DNA of 46,682 bases from Dehalococcoidia bacterium (GCA_022450395.1 JAKUQE010000023.1:1-46682), one strand, 5' to 3'. Numbered from the stretch's first letter, positions 24,513-33,284 are shown. Program-made: numbers and translations. Notes: a model not told the origin generated them from the letters alone.

Positions 24513-25304
24513 TCACTCCAAAGTAGGCAAGTTGTACCGGTCTTCGGGGTTCAACCAACCCTTGAAGTTGGGCGTTCGCTTCTCGGCGAAGGCGCTACGC
24601 GATTCCATCAGGTCGGATTTATCACCGTGTTCGTGGAGCGCCGCCGCTAACCGGCTCAGATCTGGCGCGACTTTGGGCCGCATCTGCCGCATCATGTGAA
24701 TCGTGTTCACTCGTGAAGCGGGTGGCAAAGTGAGCATATGCTCAGCCATCCCGAAGGCAGTGGGCAATAGCTCTTCAGGCTCAGCCAAGCGATTAATGAA
24801 CCCTACCTCGTAAAGCCGTTGGGCGGTAAAGCGGAAGCCCAAGGCCATTTCCGTGGCGATGGGATGGGGCAGGCCAGCGAAATAGCCGTGATTATAACCG
24901 CCCAGCAGCCACCGTTTAGCTTCAGACACTTCGAACACCGCGCTGGGGACCGCCACCCGCAAGTCGGTACGCTCCACCAAGATGAATCCACCGCCCATGG
25001 CATACCCGTTTATGGCGGCGATAACCGGCTTGTCCAACTCTCCATCGTTGAACGGGTTCTTGACCGGAGCTGTTGCGCTTCCCGGTGCGCCGCGTTCCAA
25101 AGATTCCTTCATGTCCTCGCCGGCGCAAAAGGCCCGGCCGGCGCCGGTAAACACAGCGACCTCTACGTCAGGGTTGTCCTTGAACTCGGTAAATGCCGCG
25201 GCCATCTCAGTCCGTAACTCCACTCCCAAAGCATTCAAGCGCTCGGGGCGGTTCAATGTAATGAGCATGATCTGACCTTGTATATCGGTTTCCACCACTG
25301 CCAT
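24513..25304 (-). CDS. Enoyl-CoA hydratase/isomerase (crotonase), tandem copy 2
   Basis: The twin of the preceding crotonase: 263 residues, no gaps, same motifs (LNRPERLNALG, AFCAGEDMKE, NGYAMGGGFILVERTDLRVA, FEVSEAKRW, IATEMALGF). The differences cluster at residues 74-90, where copy 1 has IESHPLTNPYNDWQS and copy 2 SATAPVKNPFNDGEL. This loop borders the acyl pocket in crotonases, so the copies may differ in substrate length or shape. ATG start with AGGAGG upstream. The 177-bp spacer to copy 1 holds no gene. Similar sequence after each stop (ATCGAG..GCTCA.TCCAA) suggests the duplicated unit was larger than the coding region. Confidence 0.9.
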   Translation of the reverse strand: MAVVETDIQGQIMLITLNRPERLNALGVELRTEMAAAFTEFKDNPDVEVAVFTGAGRAFCAGEDMKESLERGAPGSATAPVKNPFNDGELDKPVIAAINGYAMGGGFILVERTDLRVAVPSAVFEVSEAKRWLLGGYNHGYFAGLPHPIATEMALGFRFTAQRLYEVGFINRLAEPEELLPTAFGMAEHMLTLPPASRVNTIHMMRQMRPKVAPDLSRLAAALHEHGDKSDLMESRSAFAEKRTPNFKGWLNPEDRYNLPTLE

Positions 25305-25395
25305 GGTTGATCCTCCTTGTTATTGGGGGGTAGTCCTTTGAGCGCCCATCAATCTACGGGCAACACGGCGTATTGCGCTGGTCCGTCTTGTGGGA

Positions 25396-27450
25396 TCAGC
25401 TCCAATCTACGAGGTAAACCCGGTTGAGCCCGGATAATCCCTTTAATTCCAGTTCCTGCCCTTCGCCGAAACGGATGTCTCCGGCGCTGTCGGTCAACTC
25501 CTTGAGCAGCGACGACACCAGAATTTCGCCCCCATGCGCTTGATCGGCGATTCGCGATGCCAGGATGACGTTCTTGCCGAAGAAGTCATCCATTTCCTGG
25601 ACGAACTCCCCAGTGTGTAAACCCATCCGCACCAGCACCGGCTCCTCGGGATGCTCGTGGTTGTGGGCGGCGAAGGCCCGCTGGATGGCCATGGCGCACT
25701 GTAGGGCGCGGCGGGCGCTGGGAAAGGCCAGCATAAAGCCGTCTCCCAACGACTTTACCTCGAACCCGCCAAAGGCCGCCACCTGATGGCGGACGATGTC
25801 GTTGTGCCCTCGCAGCACCTGTTGCATCCGTTGATCTCCCAGCCGCTCGGTCATTTGGGTGGAGCCCTCGATGTCGCTGAACAGGATGGTGACGGTGCCG
25901 TCGGGAGCGGCGTGAGAGCGCAGGTCGGGCTGTTCTGATTGCACCGCGGAGGCCACGGCGTCGATGGAAGTCTTAATGTCCACCGAGGCGACGCCCTGAA
26001 TCTCCAGCTTTCGGGCCAGGACCCTTTCTATCAGGGGCCCCATGCCCAACTCGCTGGAAATGGCCAGGGACTCGTCCAGCAGTGCGATGGACTTGGCGCG
26101 GTCGCCATCGGCATCGCGTTCTCTTAAAGCGTCAGAGTAGTCGCAGCAACTCCAGGCCAACTCTGGCCGGTAGCCAGCCTTGCGGCAGAAGGCCAGGGCG
26201 TCCTCAAAATGGACTATCGCCTGGTCAAGGTCGCCCATGGTCTGGGCCAGAAGACCCAAGACGCGGTTATTTGCCATGCCGCCGAGCATCAACATCAGGC
26301 CCCGCTGGGACTCCAGGGCGGCGTACTGCTCTCGTGCTGCCGCGGCGTTGCCCTCAAGTACCGCCGCCAGCCCCAGGCCAGTTTGGGCGAACTGAACCAG
26401 CTCACCGAGACGATCGGTACCACGATCGATTGAAAAAAGGGCTTGGCCGGCCTCCTTAGCAACGTCCAACCGCTCGGTCTTGCCGGTGATACAGGCAACC
26501 ATCGGTATCAAACCAGACAGAAATGAATATTCGATTCTCCCAGGACTGTTATGACGCATGGCATCTAGGAGCTCCTCCAGATATGCCTCCGCCTGGTCGA
26601 AATTACCCACCTCGTGCTCCACCAGTATGTGAATGTAGAGGATGCGGCACTCCCGAGGAGACACCGTCAGGCCGCGGTTGCCGAAGTCGCCAATCTTGGC
26701 CGTGCCGTCATCGGCTAGCCAGACGTTGCCCGGCTTCAAGTCCCGGTGGACGATTCCCCGGCTGTGGGCGAACTCCAGTCCTCGGCACACTCCCTTGGCG
26801 ATATCCAGCGCTTGCTCCAGTTCGAGACGGTCATCCGGAGCATTCTGTATGAGGGCTTCCACGGAACCGCCGGTCATCAGCGGCAAAATCAGGTAGGTTT
26901 GGCCATTGTCTTCGCCCAGGTCGTGGATCTGGAGGATGTTGTGATGATCGCCCAGCCTCCCCATGGCTTGGGCTTCACGGGTGATACGGGTTCGGGCTAC
27001 GTCGTCCAACCCTTCGGCCTTTATCACGGCTATGGCCACGTCCCGGTCCAGGGCGCTGTCATGGGCCTGGTAGACACGCTTCTTGCCACTCTCACCCAGG
27101 AACTGCTTGACCTGGTAGCGGCCATTGGCGAAGGATCTGGGCTGATCTGAAGTTGGACTGGTGGCCGAAGAGGATACAGAGGTAGGGTTTGGACTCGCCG
27201 GGGTAGGCGCGGACACACTCAGTGCCCTCTCAGCGCCCGTCAGTAGGTCCAAAGCATCACTGTTTTCCGGATCAAAGGCCAAGACGGCTTGAGCAGCTTC
27301 GCGGACCGCCTGCCAATCGTACCTGGCAACTGCATCTTCAGCTTCGTCGAGAAGGCGTTCTATCCTAAGTCTGCGCCGGTCACTGACCATGATGGGAATA
27401 TTACGTGGGAGACGGAAGCTTGTCCACTGGGACGGCAGTGCTTGCGACAT
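25396..27450 (-). CDS. Fused protein kinase/TPR/class III nucleotide cyclase, apparently internally deleted
   Basis: A 684-residue signalling protein. Residues 25-75 form a TPR-like helical pair, and 78-105 a Ser/Thr/Pro linker. A Hanks-type kinase N-lobe and catalytic loop span 111-257 (LGESGKKRV, VAIAVIK, HRDLKPGN 235-242, DFG 255-257). Directly after DFG the sequence becomes NRGLTVSPRECRILYIHILV, a TPR region of the MalT/ATPase type, so the activation segment, APE, whole C-lobe and any ATPase domain are missing. TPR-like helices run to about 500. The cyclase catalytic domain (about 518-684) has both metal sites: FSDIEGST and KSLGDGFMLAF. The beta-3 lysine place holds Ala (VAIA), with Lys144 nearby. 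Cyclase activity looks possible; kinase activity very doubtful. Confidence 0.85.
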   Translation of the reverse strand: MSQALPSQWTSFRLPRNIPIMVSDRRRLRIERLLDEAEDAVARYDWQAVREAAQAVLAFDPENSDALDLLTGAERALSVSAPTPASPNPTSVSSSATSPTSDQPRSFANGRYQVKQFLGESGKKRVYQAHDSALDRDVAIAVIKAEGLDDVARTRITREAQAMGRLGDHHNILQIHDLGEDNGQTYLILPLMTGGSVEALIQNAPDDRLELEQALDIAKGVCRGLEFAHSRGIVHRDLKPGNVWLADDGTAKIGDFGNRGLTVSPRECRILYIHILVEHEVGNFDQAEAYLEELLDAMRHNSPGRIEYSFLSGLIPMVACITGKTERLDVAKEAGQALFSIDRGTDRLGELVQFAQTGLGLAAVLEGNAAAAREQYAALESQRGLMLMLGGMANNRVLGLLAQTMGDLDQAIVHFEDALAFCRKAGYRPELAWSCCDYSDALRERDADGDRAKSIALLDESLAISSELGMGPLIERVLARKLEIQGVASVDIKTSIDAVASAVQSEQPDLRSHAAPDGTVTILFSDIEGSTQMTERLGDQRMQQVLRGHNDIVRHQVAAFGGFEVKSLGDGFMLAFPSARRALQCAMAIQRAFAAHNHEHPEEPVLVRMGLHTGEFVQEMDDFFGKNVILASRIADQAHGGEILVSSLLKELTDSAGDIRFGEGQELELKGLSGLNRVYLVDWS

Positions 27451-27622
27451 GTGTGGTCAACGCGCCCTAATAAGGGTTAAGTAGACTGGGTCAGGTCCGC
27501 AGCGAGGAAGATAGATTTGGCATTTGGCATAGGGTATTATCCCGAGCAAAAGTAATCGTTTCGTTCGAGCACGGTGTGGAGGATGCGGCTTCGTTGCCGC
27601 CGCGGTGGTAATAGTTGCACTC

Positions 27623-27667
27623 AAAAAACAGGGAGCCTTCAGCGGTACTGCCCGGCCAACCGGCTCC
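27623..27667 (-). terminator. Candidate terminator of the 61-aa membrane protein gene
   Basis: On the minus strand GGAGCC (27667-27662) pairs with GGCTCC (27637-27632), followed by TG and a run of six T (27628-27623). The loop is long (24 bases), so the hairpin is modest. Position just after the stop at 27688 fits. Confidence 0.45.
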
Positions 27668-27687
27668 TAATCTTCGTCTCTACGGGT

Positions 27688-27873
27688 CTATTGGTAGGGG
27701 ATCATGGCGATAACCAAAAAGATAACGCCTAAAAGAAAAGAAATGGGGACGGCCGTCAGTAATCTCTTGTGAGGTATCACCACGACATAAGCCACGGCCA
27801 TGATAAGGCCCAGTATGATAAAGCCCCAGCCGGACAATATCGCCGCCAACCTGACACTATCTGGCAACTTCAA
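27688..27873 (-). CDS. Small two-span membrane protein (61 aa)
   Basis: The product is two hydrophobic helices, LAAILSGWGFIILGLIMAVAYVVVI (about 9-33) and VPISFLLGVIFLVIAMIPY (about 42-60), joined by a basic turn (PHKRLL). The start is TTG with GGAG four bases upstream; a following candidate terminator supports a real transcription unit. No family recognised. The charge pattern predicts the short basic loop in the cytoplasm. It lies between the kinase-cyclase gene (237 bp away) and the GMC oxidoreductase (87 bp away), both on the same strand, without obvious functional link. Confidence 0.6.
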   Translation of the reverse strand: MKLPDSVRLAAILSGWGFIILGLIMAVAYVVVIPHKRLLTAVPISFLLGVIFLVIAMIPYQ

Positions 27874-27960
27874 CTCCGGGCATCAAGAAAGTAAATCGCC
27901 TAAGGCAGGGCGAATGTCTCTGCATTACTTAGTCGAAGGCCCAGCCTGGTCAATACCGGC

Positions 27961-29514
27961 CTAGGCGTCCCGGGACAGGTCCTCCGCGATCCAGTCCGCT
28001 ACCCGTTCGCCGATCATGATTGTTGTGCAGTTGGTGTTGGCCCTGATGACATCGGGCATTACCGACGCGTCGGCAACCCGCAGTCCCTGGATGCCATGGA
28101 CTTTACAATACTGGTCGACCACGGCCATGGGGTCGCTGTTGGGGCCCATCTTGCAGGTGCCGGACAGGTGTTGACCGATCCACACGTTTTCCATCATCCA
28201 CGCATCAAGCGTCTCATCCGAGGCCAGGTCCTCTTTGACGGGAGATATCAGGCTATCGACGATGTCGCGGAAGGCTTCATGCTCCATCAATTTGATCGCT
28301 ATGCGGACACCCTCTCGCATCCGCTCCCGGTCCCAGGGCTCTTCAAGATAGCGGCAATCGATGTATGGCTGAACGCCGGGATCGGTAGAAGTGAGGCGAA
28401 GCTCCCCGGCACTTACCGCCAATTCCATCATGCAGGTGATCCTGATTCCCTCTTCGGCGAAGGGGTCGCCGCCCAAGGGTGTGGAGAAAGACGATGGGAA
28501 GAGTTGCATATCGTTCCGGTGGTCTGAACCGGTGGCGGTATAACGGAGCAAGGCCTGCATCCTGGGAGCATCGGGGTCCAGCAGGAATTCATCCTTGACG
28601 GAGACCCGGATCGGGAGCAGTGGATGGTCCCGGAGGTTCTGCCCCACGCCGGGCAGATCCTTGACCACTGGAATACCGAGGCCTCGTAACTGAGACTCAG
28701 GCCCGACGCCGGAAAGCATCAGTAATTGGGGTGAGGCGATGGCCCCGGCGCTGAGAACGATCAGATCGCTTTCCACGATGAATCTGTCTCCGCCGCTTTC
28801 CACTTCTACTCCGGTGGCTCGTTGCCCATCGAACAGGATGCGCCGGACCTGCACGTTTGGCCGGATGGTCAGGTTGATCCGGTGCCGGTTTGGGTTGATG
28901 TAGGTTAGGGCGGTGCTCATCCGGACGCCATCTGGGTTGTTCATTGGGAACGGTCCCACCCCACTGGAGTCCGGGTGGTTATGGTCGTAAGTCTCCGGGT
29001 AGCCTGCGTCCAGGCACGCCTGGTTGAAAGCAACTTGAAGGGGCGACCAAGTTTCCCGCTTGTGCCGGCGCACGGGGATCGGGCCGTCGAATCCGTGGAA
29101 ATCGTCCCGTACATCCGTATCGGTTTCTAATTTCCGGAAATAGGGCAGTACCTTGAGGTAACCCCACTCGTCGTTTCCCCACGACGCCCATCGGTCGTAG
29201 TCCTCGGGGACCCCACGCAAAAAGACCTGGCCGTTGATGGCGCTGGTACCACCGACCACTTTGCCTCTGGGGACCGCCACGGGTTCCGACTGAACCTGGG
29301 TGCCCCGGCCCTCAAAAGACCAATTGTGGGGCGCACCCGCTTCCGACGCCGTGGGAGCGTAGCCGTACTTCAAGTCATCGGGAGTGGACTCCAGGTCGGG
29401 GTAGTCGGGGCCGGCCTCCAAGAGTAAAACCGATCGGTCCGGCGATTCGGACAAGCGAACAGACAGGGTCCCGCCCGCGGATCCAGCTCCGATCACGATT
29501 ACGTCGTATTTCAC
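27961..29514 (-). CDS. GMC-family FAD oxidoreductase (choline/alcohol dehydrogenase-like)
   Basis: A 517-residue glucose-methanol-choline oxidoreductase. The N-terminal FAD motif is VIGAGSAGGTLSVRLSE, with LLLEAGP following. PROSITE-type signature 1 is PRGKVVGGTSAINGQVFLRG, and signature 2 is GAIASPQLLMLSGVGP. The C-terminal active site shows the conserved His in GQHLSGTCKMG and Asn in RANTNCTTIMIGE, the usual His-Asn pair. Such enzymes oxidise primary or secondary alcohols to aldehydes or ketones, passing electrons to oxygen or a carrier. GGGGGAG precedes the ATG. It is monocistronic as far as can be seen. Confidence 0.92.
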   Translation of the reverse strand: MKYDVIVIGAGSAGGTLSVRLSESPDRSVLLLEAGPDYPDLESTPDDLKYGYAPTASEAGAPHNWSFEGRGTQVQSEPVAVPRGKVVGGTSAINGQVFLRGVPEDYDRWASWGNDEWGYLKVLPYFRKLETDTDVRDDFHGFDGPIPVRRHKRETWSPLQVAFNQACLDAGYPETYDHNHPDSSGVGPFPMNNPDGVRMSTALTYINPNRHRINLTIRPNVQVRRILFDGQRATGVEVESGGDRFIVESDLIVLSAGAIASPQLLMLSGVGPESQLRGLGIPVVKDLPGVGQNLRDHPLLPIRVSVKDEFLLDPDAPRMQALLRYTATGSDHRNDMQLFPSSFSTPLGGDPFAEEGIRITCMMELAVSAGELRLTSTDPGVQPYIDCRYLEEPWDRERMREGVRIAIKLMEHEAFRDIVDSLISPVKEDLASDETLDAWMMENVWIGQHLSGTCKMGPNSDPMAVVDQYCKVHGIQGLRVADASVMPDVIRANTNCTTIMIGERVADWIAEDLSRDA

Positions 29515-29710
29515 GGTCTCCCCCGTTAGGTCAAGATGGACTGAACTTGGCTGAGGACTCGGTCATGTGGCCTCCCAGCAACCTGGGCAGCCGGTTAGCT
29601 GAAGGCTACAGGTGTATGGGAGCCTTCATCACGTTGATTTTCATACATGATTCATACAGAGAACTTACATTTTTCAGCGATACCCAATGCATGATACCAG
29701 AGTACGGTGG

Positions 29711-29735
29711 ATAGGCAGGCGAAGCGCCTGCCTAT
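29711..29735. repeat. 11-bp perfect inverted repeat
   Basis: ATAGGCAGGCG (29711-29721) and CGCCTGCCTAT (29725-29735) with a three-base loop. No T-run on either side. Confidence 0.7.
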
Positions 29736-29768
29736 GGGCAATTACGTGCTTGGTTACCATTGTAAATT

Positions 29769-29808
29769 TAGCCACTAGAGCCGGCCCCACGGCCGGCTCT
29801 AGTGGCTA
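29769..29808. repeat. 18-bp perfect inverted repeat with four-base loop
   Basis: TAGCCACTAGAGCCGGCC (29769-29786), loop CCAC, then its exact complement to 29808. It is by far the strongest hairpin in the window. No T-run follows on either strand, so it is not a standard terminator. Confidence 0.8.
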
Positions 29809-29847
29809 GACCGCTTAACCTAATAATTCCCGAAATAATATCTGTTC

Positions 29848-29876
29848 ATACGTAGATATACGTAGATATACGTAGA
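29848..29876. repeat. Three direct 10-bp repeats ATACGTAGAT
   Basis: Two full copies and a third of nine bases, each containing the palindrome TACGTA. The helical-turn period (10 bp) and the position about 140 bp before the GTG of the next gene are compatible with a protein-binding array. Confidence 0.6.
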
Positions 29877-30014
29877 AAAAATGGCAATCTTGATATGCGA
29901 TTATCCCAGGGACTTCACCCCATATCGCGTCGAAGCCGGCGGGCGTGGTGTAGAGCCGGGTTAAGCGAGGGTGGCCCCGATTAATGCCCGATTGGCCAAC
30001 AGCCGGGAGAAGCA

Positions 30015-30323
30015 GTGGTTAAATTAATTAAGTTGCTCATCGGACCGTTTACCATCTCAAGGCCGTCTAATCTGCGAGACGGCATCATGGATATTTTGGG
30101 TGGGGCGGTTGGCCGGGTTGCCTTTCGTTACCAGCCCGGCCAAGAGATGCGGGACAAGGCGTTGCTTGGGTCCGGGATCCTTGGCCGAAAATACCGCATA
30201 GCCGAACAAAGGATATACACCCGGCAGCCCTATTACACATTAGTCGACGCAACCACAGGCGCCAATCTAGGTCTGTTTCACCAAGATTCGATCGAACCTT
30301 ATAGCCCAGCGGCGTCTCGATGA
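30015..30323 (+). CDS. Hypothetical protein (102 aa)
   Basis: A compact frame starting at GTG with a purine-rich GGGAGAAG a few bases upstream. The N-terminal third is hydrophobic but interrupted (LIKLLIGPFTI), and DGIMDILGGAVGRVAF could be an amphipathic helix. The last part, KYRIAEQRIYTRQPYYTLVDATTG then LGLFHQDSIEPY, has the alternating pattern of beta-strands. No known family was recognised and no neighbour indicates a role. It is isolated: 500 bp of repeat-rich sequence lies before it and a convergent gene after it. Confidence 0.45.
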   Translation: MVKLIKLLIGPFTISRPSNLRDGIMDILGGAVGRVAFRYQPGQEMRDKALLGSGILGRKYRIAEQRIYTRQPYYTLVDATTGANLGLFHQDSIEPYSPAASR

Positions 30324-30476
30324 CTTGATTCCACAGCCGTGCTTAAGCTTAGTGGCAGTAGGCTTAGCTAACATCTTCCCGTGGAATCGTCTAACGGTTG
30401 AGCCAGGATTGCTGCTAGGCTGATTGAGGCATATCCTATTTTGGTGCCGCATCCTTCCACTGTTTGAACAAAGATC

Positions 30477-30503
30477 AGGCCCCCGGATATGATTCCGGAG
30501 GCC
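30477..30503 (-). terminator. Hairpin downstream of the enolase-superfamily gene
   Basis: AGGCCCCCGGA (30477-30487) pairs with TCCGGAGGCCT (30493-30503), with one C-A mismatch and a five-base loop. It lies about 70 bp after the minus-strand stop at 30571. T-runs on both sides are short, so strength is uncertain; it could serve the convergent 102-aa gene as well. Confidence 0.45.
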
Positions 30504-30570
30504 TTTCCTGTGCCGAGAGAGTCATTTTATCGTGTAGTGGGATGCACGGGCATATTTTGCGAAGACTGGG

Positions 30571-31668
30571 TTAGCCCACGCGGTAGGGGTCTAAGGCCTT
30601 CTGATTGATGGTGATGCCCAGTCCCGGCCGGTCCGGCGGACTGACGTACCCATCAACGATGGTCAGGGGCTCCTCGAACATCTTGTCCCACATCGGGTCG
30701 GTTGAACCCCGGTAGAACTCCAGAATGAGTCCGTTGGGGATGGCGGATGCCAGGTGGATATTGACTTCCTGCTTGCCGTGGGGCGCGATGGGCAGGTCGT
30801 GGGCCTGGGCCAGGGCGGCGACCTTCATGAACTCGGTAATACCGCCCATAACCAGGGGATCCGGCTGTATGATGGCGGCGCAACGGTTCTCGATCAGGTC
30901 GCGGAACCCGTAGCGAGTGTATTCGTTCTCACCGGTGGCGATGGGCACCGAGGTGGCCTGGCTGATCATCTGGTACCCTTTGTAGTCGTCGGGGTTGACC
31001 GGCTCCTCGAACCAGAAGAGGTCGTACTTTTCCACTTTCCGGGCCAGCTCAATGGCTTCGTATACACGGTAAGCGCAGTTGGCGTCCATCATGAGTTTCA
31101 CATCGGGGCCAACCGCCTCGCGCACCACCCGGACCCGCTCCACGTCTTCGTTGATGGTAGCGCCACCCACCTTCATCTTGATGGCGCGGGCCCCCATGCT
31201 CACGCTGTGTTCCATCTCCGAGGCCAACTCCTCCAACCCCTTGCCCTCTTCATAGTAGCCGCCGGCCACGTAAACCGGTACCTTATCGGCATAGCCGCCC
31301 AGTAATTTGTAGACCGGACGGTTGGCTACCTTGCCCTTGATGTCCCACAGGGCGATGTCGATGCCGCTGATCACTCTTGTGGTGATCCCCCGGCGTCCGA
31401 CGAGCTTGGGCTGCCACATCTCGTCCCAGATCCTCTCCGTATCGAAGGGGTCCTGTCCGACGACGTACTGCTTCAGGTGCTCGGAGATCACTCTGGCCAC
31501 CTCTGGCGCCTCTTCGATGCCTCCGGCCAAGCCTACCCCGCTGACTCCCTCGTCGGTGTCGATACGCACCACGTTAAGCCCGGCATTGGGATACACGTAC
31601 ATGCCGTTACGGATCGGCTTGGTCCGGGGCCAGAGGTAAGTTTCCATCCGCATGTCCGTGATTCGCAT
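30571..31668 (-). CDS. Enolase-superfamily enzyme, mandelate racemase/muconate lactonizing type
   Basis: A 365-residue acid-sugar dehydratase or racemase-type protein. The capping domain (1-125) is followed by the barrel with all expected catalytic residues: KMK with Lys164 and Lys166 (second-strand KxK), metal ligands Asp195 (MMDAN), Glu221 (FEEPV) and Glu247 (GENEY), Asp270 (QPDP) and His297 (PHGKQ) as the Asp-His dyad. This is the mandelate-racemase subgroup pattern, which removes a proton next to a carboxylate. Substrate is probably a hydroxy- or sugar acid. AGGAGAG precedes the ATG. It diverges from the CoA-transferase gene; the roughly 190-bp gap should contain both promoters. Confidence 0.93.
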   Translation of the reverse strand: MRITDMRMETYLWPRTKPIRNGMYVYPNAGLNVVRIDTDEGVSGVGLAGGIEEAPEVARVISEHLKQYVVGQDPFDTERIWDEMWQPKLVGRRGITTRVISGIDIALWDIKGKVANRPVYKLLGGYADKVPVYVAGGYYEEGKGLEELASEMEHSVSMGARAIKMKVGGATINEDVERVRVVREAVGPDVKLMMDANCAYRVYEAIELARKVEKYDLFWFEEPVNPDDYKGYQMISQATSVPIATGENEYTRYGFRDLIENRCAAIIQPDPLVMGGITEFMKVAALAQAHDLPIAPHGKQEVNIHLASAIPNGLILEFYRGSTDPMWDKMFEEPLTIVDGYVSPPDRPGLGITINQKALDPYRVG

Positions 31669-31797
31669 GGCGAGGCACTCTCCTGTTAGACGGTTGGCTG
31701 TGAGGCTCCGAGGCGGGCCTGCCGTAGGTTAGGGCGGCGTCCTCATCATTGTCAAGCGACTCCCCCGCGAACCTGGTGCTTAACCTTCTCATCCAGG

Positions 31798-31809
31798 GTA
31801 GAATTGACC
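31798..31809 (+). promoter_or_regulatory. Candidate -10 region (GTAGAATTGACC) upstream of the CoA-transferase
   Basis: TAGAAT (31799-31804) lies about 56 bp before the start chosen at 31860. The same 12 bases occur at 353-364 upstream of the luciferase-like gene. No good -35 was found with either. Confidence 0.25.
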
Positions 31810-31859
31810 GGCCTGCTTTAATAAGCGCACAACAGAGCCTATACGGAGAGATTCAAGCC

Positions 31860-33284
31860 ATGACGCAAACCACCGCCCACGATGCTCTACGCACCCTCAT
31901 GCCGATAGCCGGTTGGCCCGAGGAACGAGCCGGTCAGGTCCAGATTACCGGCGGAACCGATCCGATATTGCCGACGCCGTTCCGCATCGGCGAGACCAGT
32001 GCCGCCACCCTAGCGGCGGTTGGCCTAGCCGCGGCCGATCTGTGGGAACTGCGCACCGGGCGGCGTCAGGAGATCGCCGTCGATGCCCGCCAAGCTACGG
32101 CCTCGCTACGCAGCGGGAGCTACATGAAGATGGAGTGGTCGCCCTCCCGGCACGAACGTAACCCGGTGATGGGCACCTATCCGGCCAAGGACGGCCGCTG
32201 GAGCTATCTACACTGCAATTTCCCCAACCATCGCGCCGCTGCCCTAAAAGTGCTGGGGGTGCCGGAAGACCGGGAAGCGGTTACCAAGGCGGTGGCGGGT
32301 TGGGACGCACTGGAGCTTGAAGAGGCGATAATCGCCGCCAACGGAGCCGGGGGAATGGTGCGCACCATGGAAGAGTGGGCCCAGCACCCACAGGCCGCCG
32401 CCATCGCCTCGCTGCCGCTGATGGAGATCATCAAGCTAGGGGACAGTCCTCCGGAAGCCCTTCCTGCGGGAAGCCGTCCGTTGTCCGGCATCCGGTTGCT
32501 GGACCTGACCCGCGTCCTGGCCGGCCCCAGCTCCTCCCGAACCCTGGCCGAGCATGGCGCCGACGTGTTGAAGATTACCGCGGCCCATCTGCCGAACATC
32601 GTGTCCCAAGACTACGATACCGGCCACGGCAAGCTGTCCACTCAGCTCGATCTACGTCAGCAGGCCGAACTAGATACATTGAAAGGTCTGGTCCGCGAGG
32701 CCGACGTGTTCACCCAAGGCTACCGGCCGGGGACCCTGGGAAATCGCGGCCTCTCGCCCGAGGAACTGGCCCAGATCAGGCCGGGGCTGGTCTACGTTTC
32801 GCTGTGCGCCTTCAGCCATGTTGGGCCTTGGGCGTCGAGGCGGGGGTTCGACACGGTGGTGCAGACGGTCAGTGGCATCACCAGCCGCCAGGGGGACCTG
32901 TATCCGGGAGCCGCGCCGGGTCCCCAATTCTATCCGGTGTCGGCCATCGATTATCTAACAGGCTATCTGATGGCCTTCGGCGCCATGGTGGCTCTGGCCA
33001 GGCGCGCGCAAGAGGGCGGTAGCTGGCTGGTGCGAATCTCTTTGGCGCAGACCGGGCGCTGGCTCGTCGGACGGGGCCAGGTGCCGGAAGACGAGCTAAA
33101 GGACGTGCCATCAGAATTTACCCTGGCGGAGATCGAAAGTTGGGGGACGGTCACCGATACCCCGGAGGGCAAGCTGCACCACATGGGACCGGTGGTAAAG
33201 CTCTCGGAGACGCCGCCCCGCTGGGCCCGCCCCGCGGTGCCCCTGGGCTACCACAAGCCGGTGTGGCCGGAGCGGGAGGCTTAG
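31860..33284 (+). CDS. Family III (CaiB/BaiF) CoA-transferase
   Basis: A 474-residue CoA-transferase. The start at 31860 (MTQTTAHDALR) is chosen because GGAGAG (31845-31850) lies nine bases upstream; an open extension of 37 codons to 31749 would cross the likely promoter. The N-terminal half has IGETSAATLAAVGLAAADLW and the linker TGRRQEIAVDARQA. The second half holds the CoA-binding fold (LSGIRLLDLTRVLAGPSSS, LAEHGADVLKI), IRPGLVYVSLCAFSHVGPW, and the catalytic Asp331 in RRGFDTVVQ, matching the nucleophilic Asp of formyl-CoA transferase. These enzymes activate carboxylic acids by moving CoA from another acyl-CoA. It is followed by the beta-propeller gene 98 bp later. Confidence 0.9.
   Translation: MTQTTAHDALRTLMPIAGWPEERAGQVQITGGTDPILPTPFRIGETSAATLAAVGLAAADLWELRTGRRQEIAVDARQATASLRSGSYMKMEWSPSRHERNPVMGTYPAKDGRWSYLHCNFPNHRAAALKVLGVPEDREAVTKAVAGWDALELEEAIIAANGAGGMVRTMEEWAQHPQAAAIASLPLMEIIKLGDSPPEALPAGSRPLSGIRLLDLTRVLAGPSSSRTLAEHGADVLKITAAHLPNIVSQDYDTGHGKLSTQLDLRQQAELDTLKGLVREADVFTQGYRPGTLGNRGLSPEELAQIRPGLVYVSLCAFSHVGPWASRRGFDTVVQTVSGITSRQGDLYPGAAPGPQFYPVSAIDYLTGYLMAFGAMVALARRAQEGGSWLVRISLAQTGRWLVGRGQVPEDELKDVPSEFTLAEIESWGTVTDTPEGKLHHMGPVVKLSETPPRWARPAVPLGYHKPVWPEREA

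Larger units (their letters stand above)
29515..30014. other. 500-bp non-coding stretch with two hairpins and a short direct-repeat array
   Basis: No coding frame could be supported here. It holds a repeated TTCATACA pair (about 29638-29656), an 11-bp hairpin at 29711-29735, an 18-bp perfect hairpin at 29769-29808 and three 10-bp repeats at 29848-29876. It separates the minus-strand GMC gene from the plus-strand 102-aa gene and therefore also contains both of their promoters. Confidence 0.6.

Noticed and set aside
31749-31859. N-terminal extension of the CoA-transferase by 37 residues
   Set aside because: The extension has no family similarity and crosses the promoter region; GGAGAG fits the ATG at 31860.
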